Notes under the pieces: generated by a model
The model's input: only the letters and a program-made list of their open reading frames with translations
The model's database searches: none
Told to the model about the DNA's origin: nothing
In this document: piece by piece, positions 7,049 through 14,924 of the stretch
Layout of the letters: the number at the start of each line of letters is the position of its first letter
Position numbering within the stretch: position 1 is the stretch's first letter
Assembly: GCA_026993275.1 (NCBI GenBank)
Contig: JALWUB010000311.1
Span: 1-16,379 of the forward strand
Direction: 5' to 3'
Source: Robiginitomaculum sp.
GTDB taxonomy: Bacteria; Pseudomonadota; Alphaproteobacteria; Caulobacterales; Maricaulaceae
DNA length: 16,379 bases
Made by a program: the position numbers and the translations under genes

Positions 7049-7999
7049 CTAAACCTTGAAATTGATCATTTTGCGCATCACCAGATTGCCCAGCATCATC
7101 CAGACCAGCAGACCGGCCAGGCCAATATGCACGGCCTTTTCATGGATGACGGCGCCATAAAAGTCTGGTGACATCAGTTGCAGAACGCCGCCGACAACAA
7201 ACGGTGCCGCCGTCAGGATCAGCGCCGAAGCCCGACCTTCGGAGGAGGCGGCACTGATCTTGAGGCGCATTTTCTGGCGCTCGCGCACGGTATCGGCAAT
7301 GACCGCCAGCAATTCGGCGAGATTGCCGCCGGTGCGTTCCTGCAGGCGCACGGTGGCGGCGAACAGGTCGATATCCGGGTGGCCAACACGCTCGGCCAGC
7401 CTGCCCACCGCCTGGGTCAGCGATGCGCCATAGGAAATCTCGTAAGACACCATGCCGAACTCGCTGCCAATGGGGTCGGGCATTTCGCGGCCGACCAGGG
7501 CCACGGCGCTGGGCACGGGATGGCCGGCGGAAAGCGAGCGCACAATGATGTCCAGCGCAGAGGCCAGTTGTTCGCCCAGCTTTTTCGAACGCCGCGCGGC
7601 GCACCAGCGCAGAAACAAGAGGGGCAGGAGTGCGCCGCAAATCAGCCCGCCCGCCAGGGCAATGAACACATTATGGCTGAGCATGAATCCGCCGCCCGTG
7701 CCGCCCAGCGCCAGCAACAGCGCCGCCAGCAGCCATTCGGGCAGGCGGAAGGGCAGGCCCGAGCGCGTGACCAGGCGGTTGAACCAGCGCACCGCAAAGG
7801 CAAACTCGCCTGCACCATCAAGCGCGCGCGATTTTCTCAAAATAATCAAGGCCTCATGGCCGGAAGCTGAACTGTTCTCGGCGCGCAGGCGCTGATTGAC
7901 CACATGGCCGGATCGGGCAGAGCGAGCCAGGCCGAACAGCGCCTGCAGGGCCAGGAAGCCGGAAAAAAAGATCAGCACATAGAGCAGCTGTGCGTGCAT
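7049..7999 (-). CDS. tadB: TadB, Tad pilus inner-membrane platform protein
   Basis: A 316-residue T2SSF-family membrane protein. An N-terminal membrane segment (about 4-24) is followed by a basic linker, two more segments at about 90-108 and 110-131, the cytoplasmic T2SSF region at about 144-250 (LASALDIIVRSLSAGHPVPSA, ERTGGNLAELL), and two C-terminal segments near 258-276 and 291-308. This is the usual TadB plan. It is the partner of TadC in the pilus platform. The start codon overlaps the cpaF stop by one base (TGATG), with GGAG upstream inside cpaF, pointing to translational coupling. Confidence 0.92.
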   Translation of the reverse strand: MHAQLLYVLIFFSGFLALQALFGLARSARSGHVVNQRLRAENSSASGHEALIILRKSRALDGAGEFAFAVRWFNRLVTRSGLPFRLPEWLLAALLLALGGTGGGFMLSHNVFIALAGGLICGALLPLLFLRWCAARRSKKLGEQLASALDIIVRSLSAGHPVPSAVALVGREMPDPIGSEFGMVSYEISYGASLTQAVGRLAERVGHPDIDLFAATVRLQERTGGNLAELLAVIADTVRERQKMRLKISAASSEGRASALILTAAPFVVGGVLQLMSPDFYGAVIHEKAVHIGLAGLLVWMMLGNLVMRKMINFKV

Positions 8000-9435
8000 C
8001 AGGGCTGCTCCCGGTTCAGGTCCAGCGCCGGATCAAACCAGCGCGTGTCGAAGTTGAGGCCGCGGGTCAGCATTTCATCCAGGCATTTGGGCCGCAGGCC
8101 GGTGGCGCGGTGTGTGCCCAGCACCTCGCCGTCCGGGCCGGTGCCGGAGCGCTCGAAATGGAAAATCTCCTGCATCTGGATGACATGGCCTTCCATGCCG
8201 GTGATTTCCGAGACGCTGACCACCTTGCGCTGGCCATCGGCAAGGCGCGTCGCCTGCACGATCAGGCCGATGGCCGAAGCAATCTGGCCGCGCACGGCTT
8301 CTTCGGTGATGTTGAGCCCGCCCATGGCGACCATTTGCTCCAGCCGGGTGATGGCATCGCGCGGGGTGTTGGCGTGGATGGTGGCCATCGAGCCTTCATG
8401 GCCGGTATTCATGGCCTGCAGCATGTCAAAGGCCTCTTCGCCGCGCACCTCGCCCAGGATCACCCGGTCCGGGCGCATGCGCAGGGCGTTCTTGACGCAT
8501 TCGCGCTGGCGAATCTCGCCCTTGCCCTCGACATTGGGCGGCCGGGTTTCCATGCGCGCCACATGCGGCTGCTGCAATTGCAGTTCCGCCGCATCCTCGA
8601 TGGTGATCAGCCGCTCCTTGTGGCTGATGGCCGAGGAGAGGGCATTGAGCAGGGTGGTCTTGCCCGAGCCGGTGCCGCCGGAAATGATGGTGGTCACGCG
8701 CGCCGCCACGGCGCCTTGCAGAAACTGCGCGACACAGGCCGGCATGGCGCCAAAGGCAATGAGCTTCTCGATGGTCAGCGGCTTTTTGGAAAACTTGCGG
8801 ATCGACACCAGCGGCCCGTCCACGGCAATGGGCGCAATGGCGGCATTGAAGCGCGAGCCATCGGCCAGGCGGGCATCGACCATGGGATGCGATTCGTCCA
8901 CGCGGCGCCCCACTTGCGCAACGATGCGGTTGATGATGCGCAGCAGGTGATCGTCATCGGCGAAACTCACCGGCGCCAGCTCCAGTTCGCCATTGCGCTC
9001 GATATAGACCTGGCCCGGGCCGTTGATGAGAATGTCGCAAATGCTGTCATCCTGCAAAAGCGGCTCGATCGGGCCAAGGCCGGTCATTTCATCAAACACC
9101 GCGCTGGCAAAACTGGCGACTTCGGCGGCATTCATGGCCAGGCGTTCTTCGCGCACAATCTCGGCGACCAGGGCATGCACCTGGCGGCGCAGCGCCTTGT
9201 CGTCGAGCTTGTCCAGGTCGCTGAGGTCGATTTCGTCGATCAGCTTGCTGTGTATGCGCAGCTTGGCGCTGAGCAAATCACCGCCCAGCGCGACCGGGCG
9301 CGGTTCCGCCCTGGCGGGCTTTTCGGGGGCGGGGGCGGCAGCAGCCTGGGCGGGCGGCGCGCCCGCCGGCTTGTCCTGCGGCGTGGCCGCAGGCGCATCC
9401 GCTCTGGCCTTGCGTCTGAAAAAGCGCCCGCTCAT
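7999..9435 (-). CDS. cpaF: CpaF/TadA, Tad pilus assembly ATPase
   Basis: A 478-residue hexameric secretion ATPase of the type II/IV family that powers Flp pilus extension (and in some species retraction). Residues 1-50 are a Pro/Ala-rich, probably disordered, tail. The N-domain covers about 55-210 (DEMTGLGPIEPLL, DILINGPGQVYIERNGEL). The core has Walker A GGTGSGKT at 253-260, an Asp box LITIEDAAELQL, Walker B DRVILGEVRGEEA at 323-335, and a His box GHEGSMATIHAN at 345-356. All key residues are present, so it should be active, unlike the unusual CpaE next to it. Its start overlaps the cpaE stop by four bases (ATGA), with AGAGG eight bases upstream. Confidence 0.96.
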   Translation of the reverse strand: MSGRFFRRKARADAPAATPQDKPAGAPPAQAAAAPAPEKPARAEPRPVALGGDLLSAKLRIHSKLIDEIDLSDLDKLDDKALRRQVHALVAEIVREERLAMNAAEVASFASAVFDEMTGLGPIEPLLQDDSICDILINGPGQVYIERNGELELAPVSFADDDHLLRIINRIVAQVGRRVDESHPMVDARLADGSRFNAAIAPIAVDGPLVSIRKFSKKPLTIEKLIAFGAMPACVAQFLQGAVAARVTTIISGGTGSGKTTLLNALSSAISHKERLITIEDAAELQLQQPHVARMETRPPNVEGKGEIRQRECVKNALRMRPDRVILGEVRGEEAFDMLQAMNTGHEGSMATIHANTPRDAITRLEQMVAMGGLNITEEAVRGQIASAIGLIVQATRLADGQRKVVSVSEITGMEGHVIQMQEIFHFERSGTGPDGEVLGTHRATGLRPKCLDEMLTRGLNFDTRWFDPALDLNREQP

Positions 9436-10646
9436 GATGCCAGCCTCTGACTGGTCCCGGGGCCGCTCTTGAGCATGTGCTGATGCAGGGTCTTGATCAG
9501 CATTTGCACGTCTTTCGATATTTTGCTCTTGGGATTGATATGGCCGGCCGGCACGCCGTAATTGACCGCCTGCACGGCAATGTCCCAGTCCGAGCCGATG
9601 GAGCCCACAGCCTTGCGCCCCAGCGCCTTTTGCGCCTCGGCAACGGTGATGGAATGGCCGAACACCCGTTTGGCCATGCGGTTGAGCACGATCTGCATGT
9701 GCAGGCCATCCTCTGCGCCTTCCTCTTCCAGGCTCTGGGCCAGATCACGGGCCGCGTGCAGGGCCGGGACGGTCAGTTCTGACACCAGTATGGCGGCATC
9801 CGAACCGGCCAGCACATCCAGGCTCCAGTCCTGAAGCCAGCGCGGCAGATCAATGACCACATGGTCGTAAATCGTGCAGCAGACATCCAGCAGGCGGCCG
9901 ACGGCCCCGGCATTGATGCGTTCAAATCCAAAGAGGAACCTGGCCGCCACCAGCACGTCAAAGCCGCAGGGGTGCGGCGAGGCAAAGGCATCGATCAGCG
10001 CCGCATCAATACGCTCCGGGTTATCGGCCGCCTCGTCCAGGCGCAGATTGGCGGGCACGTCCAGACAGGCGGCGCAGGCACCGTCGAGAAAATTGAGGTC
10101 AACCAGCGCCACCCGTCCGCCTATGGCGCTGGCCGTGTGCAACTGATAGGCGGTTTCAATCGCCAGAGTGGTGGCGCCTGCGCCGCCGACAGCGGACATG
10201 AAGCTCCAGCACCGCGCGCCGTCTGTTTCTGTCTCGCCAGGGGCATGCATGACTGCAGCGATCTGCGCCTTGAGGCCAGAGGGCGTGAAGGGCAGCGGCA
10301 CAGCATTGCCAGAGCGCAGCGACAGCAAGACGCGCACCGCCGCCACCGGCAATTGCCCGCCAATGGCCAGCACCGGCAGGTCCGGGGCCTTGTCCGCGAC
10401 CTCGCGCAGCCAGGTGGCCAGCCGGTCCTGATCCGCGGACGGGGGTTCCACAAGGATCAGGTCCGGCTGGCGCCCTGCAGGCCAGGGAAAACAAGCGCTG
10501 GAATTGGCATCATGCATTTCGAGGCGGTATCCGGGCTGGCCCGCCAGGGCCGCCTTTACGGCATCGCCGGCACTGTCCAGAACCGCCAGGATGTGAACAG
10601 GGCCGCCGCCGGGCTCTGGCGTCTGATACGCGTCTGGTTCTGGCAT
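9432..10646 (-). CDS. cpaE: CpaE/TadZ, Tad pilus localisation ATPase with degenerate Walker A
   Basis: A 404-residue protein with an N-terminal receiver-like domain (about 15-135) and a MinD/ParA-like ATPase domain (about 145-390). CpaE/TadZ marks the polar site of Tad pilus assembly. The receiver fold lacks the usual phospho-acceptor: the strand expected to end in Asp reads DLILVEPP. In the ATPase domain the P-loop reads SAVGGAGATT (151-160), with Val153 where CpaE proteins normally have the signature Lys (KGGVGA). The DLN (183-185) and VVIDLP (263-268) strands are kept. The start at 10646 is preferred over an in-frame ATG at 10667, because GAGGA at 10655-10659 is eight bases upstream and the lipoprotein stop is four bases away. 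Confidence 0.92.
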   Translation of the reverse strand: MPEPDAYQTPEPGGGPVHILAVLDSAGDAVKAALAGQPGYRLEMHDANSSACFPWPAGRQPDLILVEPPSADQDRLATWLREVADKAPDLPVLAIGGQLPVAAVRVLLSLRSGNAVPLPFTPSGLKAQIAAVMHAPGETETDGARCWSFMSAVGGAGATTLAIETAYQLHTASAIGGRVALVDLNFLDGACAACLDVPANLRLDEAADNPERIDAALIDAFASPHPCGFDVLVAARFLFGFERINAGAVGRLLDVCCTIYDHVVIDLPRWLQDWSLDVLAGSDAAILVSELTVPALHAARDLAQSLEEEGAEDGLHMQIVLNRMAKRVFGHSITVAEAQKALGRKAVGSIGSDWDIAVQAVNYGVPAGHINPKSKISKDVQMLIKTLHQHMLKSGPGTSQRLAS

Positions 10647-10650
10647 CGCT

Positions 10651-10902
10651 CTATTCCTCATCAACACTGTCGGTGGTGCGCATCTTCACTGGCGGGATGG
10701 ACTTGTTTTCCTTGTAGCGGCGGATCGCCAGGGTCATGCGCTCGGTGGAGACCGGTTGCGTCCCTCCGGCCCTGACATGGGCCATGATATTGGCCTGGGG
10801 CGCAGAGGGGCCCGGGCTTTCCACCGGCATGCTGGCGCAGGCGCCAAGAAGGCCGGTTCCGGCCATGAGGGCGGCAAGCGCGGATCGTTGACAGGGTTTC
10901 AT
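10651..10902 (-). CDS. Small lipoprotein in the cpaD position of the Tad operon
   Basis: An 83-residue protein with a clear lipoprotein signal: basic start MKPCQR, hydrophobic core, and lipobox LLGAC with Cys22. The mature part is only about 62 residues: a Pro/Ser-rich linker, then ERMTLAIRRYKENKSIPP and an acidic end SVDEE. In alphaproteobacterial Tad operons the slot between the secretin and cpaE is normally taken by the CpaD lipoprotein of roughly 200 residues. This one is far shorter and I see no CpaD core in it. It could be a stripped-down CpaD, a pilotin-like helper of the CpaC secretin, or unrelated. GAGGAG within the end of cpaC lies nine bases before the ATG; there are three bases to cpaC and four to cpaE, so it is clearly part of the operon. 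Confidence 0.85.
   Translation of the reverse strand: MKPCQRSALAALMAGTGLLGACASMPVESPGPSAPQANIMAHVRAGGTQPVSTERMTLAIRRYKENKSIPPVKMRTTDSVDEE
10655..10659 (-). promoter_or_regulatory. Ribosome binding site deciding the cpaE start
   Basis: GAGGA on the minus strand, eight bases before ATG 10646, lies inside the last codons of the small lipoprotein gene. It fixes MPEPDAYQ as the cpaE N-terminus instead of the start seven codons upstream. Confidence 0.65.
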
Positions 10903-10905
10903 GGC

Positions 10906-12297
10906 TTAGAACTCCTCATGACGCTTCAGTGTGCGCGGAAAGTCCGCCTTTGCGGTTTTGGCCGGTGCGGCTGGCGGGGCCTTGTGTGCCGGTTCCGGCG
11001 CGGGTTTTGGCTGATGACGCACCTTGCCGTTCAGGAACAGTTCGGCATCGCCGGGCTCCCTGGTGCCGGACAGGGGCGTTTTCAGGTCCTTGATGTCATC
11101 AACCGGGGAAACCAGATGCGGCGTGACCAGAATCACCAGCTCGGTTTCATTGCGCTGAAAGCGGGTCGAGCGGAACAGCGCGCCGAGCACCGGCACACTG
11201 CCGAGCCAGGGCGTCTGGCGCGCCATGTTGGCATAGGCGGACTGGTAAAGCCCGGCGATGGCAAAGCTCTGGCCGTCGCGCAATTCCACCGTGGTGTTGG
11301 CCCGGCGCACGGTCAGGGACGGGATTTCCACCCCCTTGATGCGCACCGCATTGCGCTGGTCAAGCTGGCTGACCTCGGGCACCACCTTGAGATTGATCAG
11401 CTTGCCGCCGAGCACGGTCGGGGTAAAGGCCAGGCCAATGCCGAACTGACGGAACTCGATGGTGATGTTGTCATTGCGGTTGGCAACGGGGAAGGGAAAT
11501 TCGCCGCCCGCCAGAAAACTCGCGGTATCGCCGGACAGCGCAATCAGGTTGGGCTTGGCCAGGGTGTGCACCACGCCTTTTTGCTCCAGGGCATTGAGCA
11601 GCACATCGATATTGGTGCCGCCAATGGAGGTCTGCACCGAGCCGGTGGTGTTGGCGCCAACGCCGCTGACCAGGCCGGCGCTGGTGGAAAACGAGAACCG
11701 GCCCAGATTCTGCAGCAATGAGCCCAGCCCCAGCTCCTTGATGGCCAGGCGCGAGGCCTCGATGAAGCGCACTTCCAGCAAAACCTGCTGCTTGCCGGCT
11801 ATGGCAATGCCATTGGTAACGGCGCCGGGGGCATAGCGCTCGGCCAGTTCGCGGGCGCGCTCGGCGACCGGCGCGCTGGAAGCCTTCCCCGAAAGATAGA
11901 TGCCGAAGGCGGCGGCATGGGCCTGGATGTGTTCGCCGGGCAGCACCAGCGCCAGATCGCGCTGCAGGCTGGCAATGTCGTGGCTGACACGCACCTCGAC
12001 AATATCGACGAGACGGCGCGCCTTGTTGTAGAGCAACAGGTTGGTGGCGCCCACTTGCTTGCCCTGAAGGTAAAAGCTGTGGTCGGTCATTGGCACCACG
12101 TCGGCGATTTCCGGCCGTGACACCACGATGGTGGAAAAACCGGTGCGGGTGCTCAGTACCGAGGACTTGGACACGGGCACGGCGATATAGCTCTCGCTGT
12201 AATCACCGGTCTGGATCGCCTTGACATCGGCGCGTGATGCGCCGGTTGTCACGATCAGCGCCAGGACAATGACCGGTATGGCTGCAAGATATTTCAT
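10906..12297 (-). CDS. cpaC: CpaC/RcpA, Tad pilus outer-membrane secretin
   Basis: A 463-residue secretin that forms the outer-membrane channel for the Flp pilus. Residues 1-23 are a Sec signal peptide (cleavage after SRA). The pilus secretin N-domain covers about 33-105 (VSKSSVLSTRTGFSTIVVSRPEIADV), a BON-like domain about 106-170 (VLPGEHIQAHAAAFGIYLSGKA), and the secretin domain about 230-397, with the family signature VPVLGALF at 368-375 and the end LVILVTPHLVSPV. A Pro/Ala/Lys-rich tail at about 428-452 is extra to the domain. Its start overlaps the cpaB stop by four bases (ATGA), with GGGGAG seven bases upstream. Confidence 0.95.
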   Translation of the reverse strand: MKYLAAIPVIVLALIVTTGASRADVKAIQTGDYSESYIAVPVSKSSVLSTRTGFSTIVVSRPEIADVVPMTDHSFYLQGKQVGATNLLLYNKARRLVDIVEVRVSHDIASLQRDLALVLPGEHIQAHAAAFGIYLSGKASSAPVAERARELAERYAPGAVTNGIAIAGKQQVLLEVRFIEASRLAIKELGLGSLLQNLGRFSFSTSAGLVSGVGANTTGSVQTSIGGTNIDVLLNALEQKGVVHTLAKPNLIALSGDTASFLAGGEFPFPVANRNDNITIEFRQFGIGLAFTPTVLGGKLINLKVVPEVSQLDQRNAVRIKGVEIPSLTVRRANTTVELRDGQSFAIAGLYQSAYANMARQTPWLGSVPVLGALFRSTRFQRNETELVILVTPHLVSPVDDIKDLKTPLSGTREPGDAELFLNGKVRHQPKPAPEPAHKAPPAAPAKTAKADFPRTLKRHEEF

Positions 12298-13214
12298 GGC
12301 CGTGCTCCCCCTTCCAGGCGGGTGTCGATCTGGGCAAAGGCGTGTTCTGTGCGCGGCGCCCGGTATGTCAGCGCGGGTTCAGCCGCAACCCTGACCATTT
12401 TGCGCGATCCGGGGCGCACCACGGCGACCTGCAAGCGCCGCGCCCGGGGCCCGTGGTGGCCGCGCGGTGGCGCCACACTGCCCAGGTCTGCGACGGAAAC
12501 CCGCCGCGCCCGGTCTATCTTCGCGGCACCAGCGCGGCGCAGCACCAGGGTCAGATCGCCCAGCCGCGCCGCCAGCGCAAGGCGCTGGGCATCGCGGACG
12601 GTGACCTCGATTGTTGCGGTCTTGGCCACTTTCGTCTTTTCCGACGTGGCATCGGCATTCTGGTCCACGCCCAGAACCTTGACGTTCTGCACGACCACGT
12701 CCGAGACCATTTTGGGGGTGCGCGCCTCGCTGTTGAGATTGCGCACCAGCACCACGTCCACGGTGTCGCCAGGCAGAATGAAACCGCCCACGCCACTGGT
12801 CTGGTCGATGCGCACGGCAAAGGCGCGCATGTCTTCGCCAATCAGCGAGGACAGGGACTGGCGCTGGCCCTCGCCGGAAACCTTGAAGGCCAGCACCGGC
12901 TCATTGGCGGCCATGCGCACCAGTGCAGAGCGCCAGCCCTTGTCCTTGGCGGCAAAATCATCCAGCGATGAAAAGGCGCCTTCAGGCACCCGGCTTTTCG
13001 GCCATTGCACCAGTTTGAGCACACGCGGCTTGAGTGCCTCGCCATAAGCGATCTTGCGCGCGGCGATGACCACCGGCACGGTTTCCTCGCGCGGCTGGCT
13101 GAGCACGGCCTGGCCCGGCGCGGCATTGCTCCTGACCATGCCGCGCACCAGCAGGACCGCGGCAATGCCAAACACTGCCGAGGCAGCAAGACTGGCTATC
13201 GTCATGATACGCAT
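12294..13214 (-). CDS. cpaB: CpaB/RcpC, Tad pilus assembly protein
   Basis: A 306-residue protein with one N-terminal membrane segment (about 5-25), a SAF-like domain (about 45-112: IAARKIAYGEALKPRVLKLVQWP) and an RcpC/CpaB domain (about 118-230), including VRIDQTSGVGGFILPGD and VDVVLVRN. It is periplasmic and thought to work with the CpaC secretin. The C-terminal 75 residues are basic and less typical. ATG 13214 is chosen as the first start; an ATG three codons later (13205) is possible, and the only upstream purine run is GGGGG. It is the first gene of the operon, with about 700 bases of non-coding DNA before it, so the main promoter should lie there. No flp or cpaA gene precedes it. Confidence 0.93.
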   Translation of the reverse strand: MRIMTIASLAASAVFGIAAVLLVRGMVRSNAAPGQAVLSQPREETVPVVIAARKIAYGEALKPRVLKLVQWPKSRVPEGAFSSLDDFAAKDKGWRSALVRMAANEPVLAFKVSGEGQRQSLSSLIGEDMRAFAVRIDQTSGVGGFILPGDTVDVVLVRNLNSEARTPKMVSDVVVQNVKVLGVDQNADATSEKTKVAKTATIEVTVRDAQRLALAARLGDLTLVLRRAGAAKIDRARRVSVADLGSVAPPRGHHGPRARRLQVAVVRPGSRKMVRVAAEPALTYRAPRTEHAFAQIDTRLEGGARP

Positions 13215-13330
13215 GATGGCCCCCGTTTCTTTTCCGGCGCTTGTTCGCCTTGTTGCTGTAACGGAGACTGTAGAGCGTAAATCTTCAAACTCTGAGAAAA
13301 TCTGTGTGTGAGTTTGTTGAAAATAAATAT

Positions 13331-13340
13331 ATCATATGAT
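13331..13340. promoter_or_regulatory. Perfect palindrome upstream of the Tad operon
   Basis: ATCATATGAT is self-complementary and lies in an AT-rich stretch about 117 bases upstream of cpaB. It could be an operator, or chance in AT-rich DNA. I could not fit a convincing -35/-10 pair around it. Confidence 0.25.
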
Positions 13341-13750
13341 TTGTATTCAACGAGAATTTTCTGAAAATGCCGGCGATCATGGGCAGCATTCCGTTAAGCC
13401 TGTCAGAGAACTGGCCGAAGGCGCAATCGACATTCAGGCTGTTTCGGATCAGTTTGTATGGAGTCCATGAGGCCCAGATTCTGCAATCTGGAGGTTTTTC
13501 ATGCTTACCCGATACGAGCTCACGGCTGCTCAAGCTATAGCAGAGGATTAAAAATTCCTGCCAGGCAAGCCAGTTGAACCCGGGCCTGTTTGAATTTAAT
13601 CATTTGTTACGTAAAGAATCTTGCGCAGGTTTTTTTATTCAGGTGCTCACTGGCAGGGCCTGTTCGCACGCTATTTGCGGATCATCTCAACGCAGCTGGG
13701 AACTTCCGCAACATCATGACCACCGCCGCGCCCTTTTGGGGCTGACAGGA

Positions 13751-13829
13751 AAACCCCATTCTGCGACGCAAACGCTCCTCGAACAGGACCAACCCTGCCC
13801 TGCGCCGCCTTTGCTGACGCCTTTCCCTT
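13751..13829. repeat. Imperfect direct repeat, left copy (partner at 15141)
   Basis: From CTGCGACGCAAACGC through GAACAG, CCTG and TTTGCTG this segment follows the same order and spacing as 15141-15215, at about 65-70 percent identity by eye. The two copies are in the same orientation and bracket the fkbM islet. Confidence 0.55.
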
Positions 13830-13858
13830 TTCTGTCAAATGTCAATTGCGTAATGCGA

Positions 13859-13873
13859 TTGTGTTCAGACTCT
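13859..13873. repeat. Left inverted-repeat end flanking fkbM
   Basis: TTGTGTTCAGACTCT matches the reverse complement of 14925-14939 at 13 of 15 positions. The pair flanks the methyltransferase gene on both sides, like worn ends of a mobile element. No target-site duplication is visible next to it. Confidence 0.45.
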
Positions 13874-13908
13874 AATTGTGCCGCAGTTCCCATCTCGAGG
13901 TGTGTTTC

Positions 13909-14775
13909 TTAAAAAGCCTCAGCTAGCAAATTGCACACACGATTTACTTTACCATCAAACTGAGATACTGACATATTTCTTTCATCAATCAAACGCACTT
14001 TGTATTTATGCTTGGATAAAATATCATATACGTCTTGTGCCGTTTTGGGTGTAACCTCGATAATTATGTCAGCCCTGGCTTCATCAAGTATGTTCTGCAT
14101 GCCCTCAAGAACCAATATCTCTGCGCCTTCCACGCCAATTTTTATTAAATCGGGTGTTATATTCATTTCATTGCAAAGCGTATCTATTCTTGTCGTAATA
14201 ACGCGTTCTTCGCTGGCAATCGCTTTTACATCCTTTTGAATGAAAGAATCGCCAATTCCCAAAATATTTTCTCCACGAAAGCGTAAAAACATTTCGTGGC
14301 CTTCCTTGTTAGAGGCGGCTTTGTTGATGCACTTAATGCGGTTTGTCGCCTTGTTAATTTGAACATTAGATAATAAACGGCCATATGTGCGGCGCGCGGC
14401 CTCAATCGCATAGATGGTGCTGTTTGCGTTGCATTCTGCAGCGAGCAATGAATAAACCCCTGTAAAAGAACCAACATCCAATACAATATTAGCTCTTTTT
14501 GCTCGTTCTGACCATAAGGTCAAGGACATTGGCTCGTAAGAATCTGCTCCATACCAAAAATAGACCATGGCAACAAGGTCATCATTTGAAGAGAACATTG
14601 CAAATTCATTGTCACCAACATTTACCCTAACCATGCCAAAGTAAGGAAAATGATTTTTACATTTATGAAATCTATCGTCTATAACCCCCTTTTTTTTCGG
14701 CGTTATGGTTTGGCGAAAAGTGTTTGCGGCAGATACAGCTTCTTTATTAAAATTTTTAATGTCAATTAATCGCAT
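13909..14775 (-). CDS. FkbM-family SAM-dependent methyltransferase
   Basis: A 288-residue cytosolic protein. It has the SAM-binding loop VLDVGSFTGVYSLLA (98-112), the acidic end of strand two YAIEA (122-126), and the late family motif seen here as LIKIGVEGAEILVLEGM (210-226), all typical of FkbM methyltransferases, which methylate hydroxyls on sugars, polyketides or other small molecules. The motif normally reads K-I/M-D-V/T-E-G; here Gly214 replaces the Asp, which may matter for activity. Base use is strikingly AT-rich compared with both neighbours (a sampled 60 bases at 14221 have 21 G or C), with many AT-ending codons, pointing to recent transfer. The ATG has GGAG about ten bases upstream. 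It stands alone, 512 bases from pntB and 694 from cpaB. The substrate is unknown; a surface glycan is a guess. Confidence 0.88.
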   Translation of the reverse strand: MRLIDIKNFNKEAVSAANTFRQTITPKKKGVIDDRFHKCKNHFPYFGMVRVNVGDNEFAMFSSNDDLVAMVYFWYGADSYEPMSLTLWSERAKRANIVLDVGSFTGVYSLLAAECNANSTIYAIEAARRTYGRLLSNVQINKATNRIKCINKAASNKEGHEMFLRFRGENILGIGDSFIQKDVKAIASEERVITTRIDTLCNEMNITPDLIKIGVEGAEILVLEGMQNILDEARADIIIEVTPKTAQDVYDILSKHKYKVRLIDERNMSVSQFDGKVNRVCNLLAEAF

Positions 14776-14924
14776 TTCTTGTTTATCTCCGCGTTTTCTA
14801 TATGTACGATAAGTTTTAATCAGGCAGGCCGGTCAGCGTAAACATAAGTGAATTCGTTCAAGATGGCAAGCATCAGCGTGGGAATCTGCAATCATCTTTT
14901 CATGAGTAAATATGGCATGATTCC

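Larger units (their letters stand above)
13215..13908. other. Non-coding region upstream of the Tad operon
   Basis: No convincing gene is found between fkbM and cpaB. The stretch 13270-13370 is AT-rich and should hold the promoter of the pilus operon; a perfect 10-bp palindrome ATCATATGAT lies at 13331-13340, and I cannot name its factor. At 13474-13491 CCAGATT/AATCTGG form a 7-bp hairpin around CTGC, followed by AGGTTTTT, a weak terminator-like site on the plus strand. A 16-codon plus-strand frame at 13501-13551 has GGAGG before it. The part from about 13750 to 13873 carries a repeat copy and an inverted-repeat end, listed separately. Confidence 0.6.

Noticed and set aside
7990..9450. 486-residue plus-strand frame opposite cpaF
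   Set aside because: It is a GC-driven shadow of a gene with all ATPase motifs intact; its translation is low-complexity His/Ala/Gly-rich without domain features.
13474..13499. Rho-independent terminator on the plus strand
   Set aside because: The stem is only 7 bp and AT-containing, two bases separate it from the T-run, and no plus-strand gene lies upstream to be terminated.
13285..13533. 82-residue minus-strand frame just upstream of cpaB, considered as an Flp pilin
   Set aside because: It has no prepilin leader, no Gly-x-x-x-x-Glu-Tyr cleavage region and no long hydrophobic helix as in Flp pilins.
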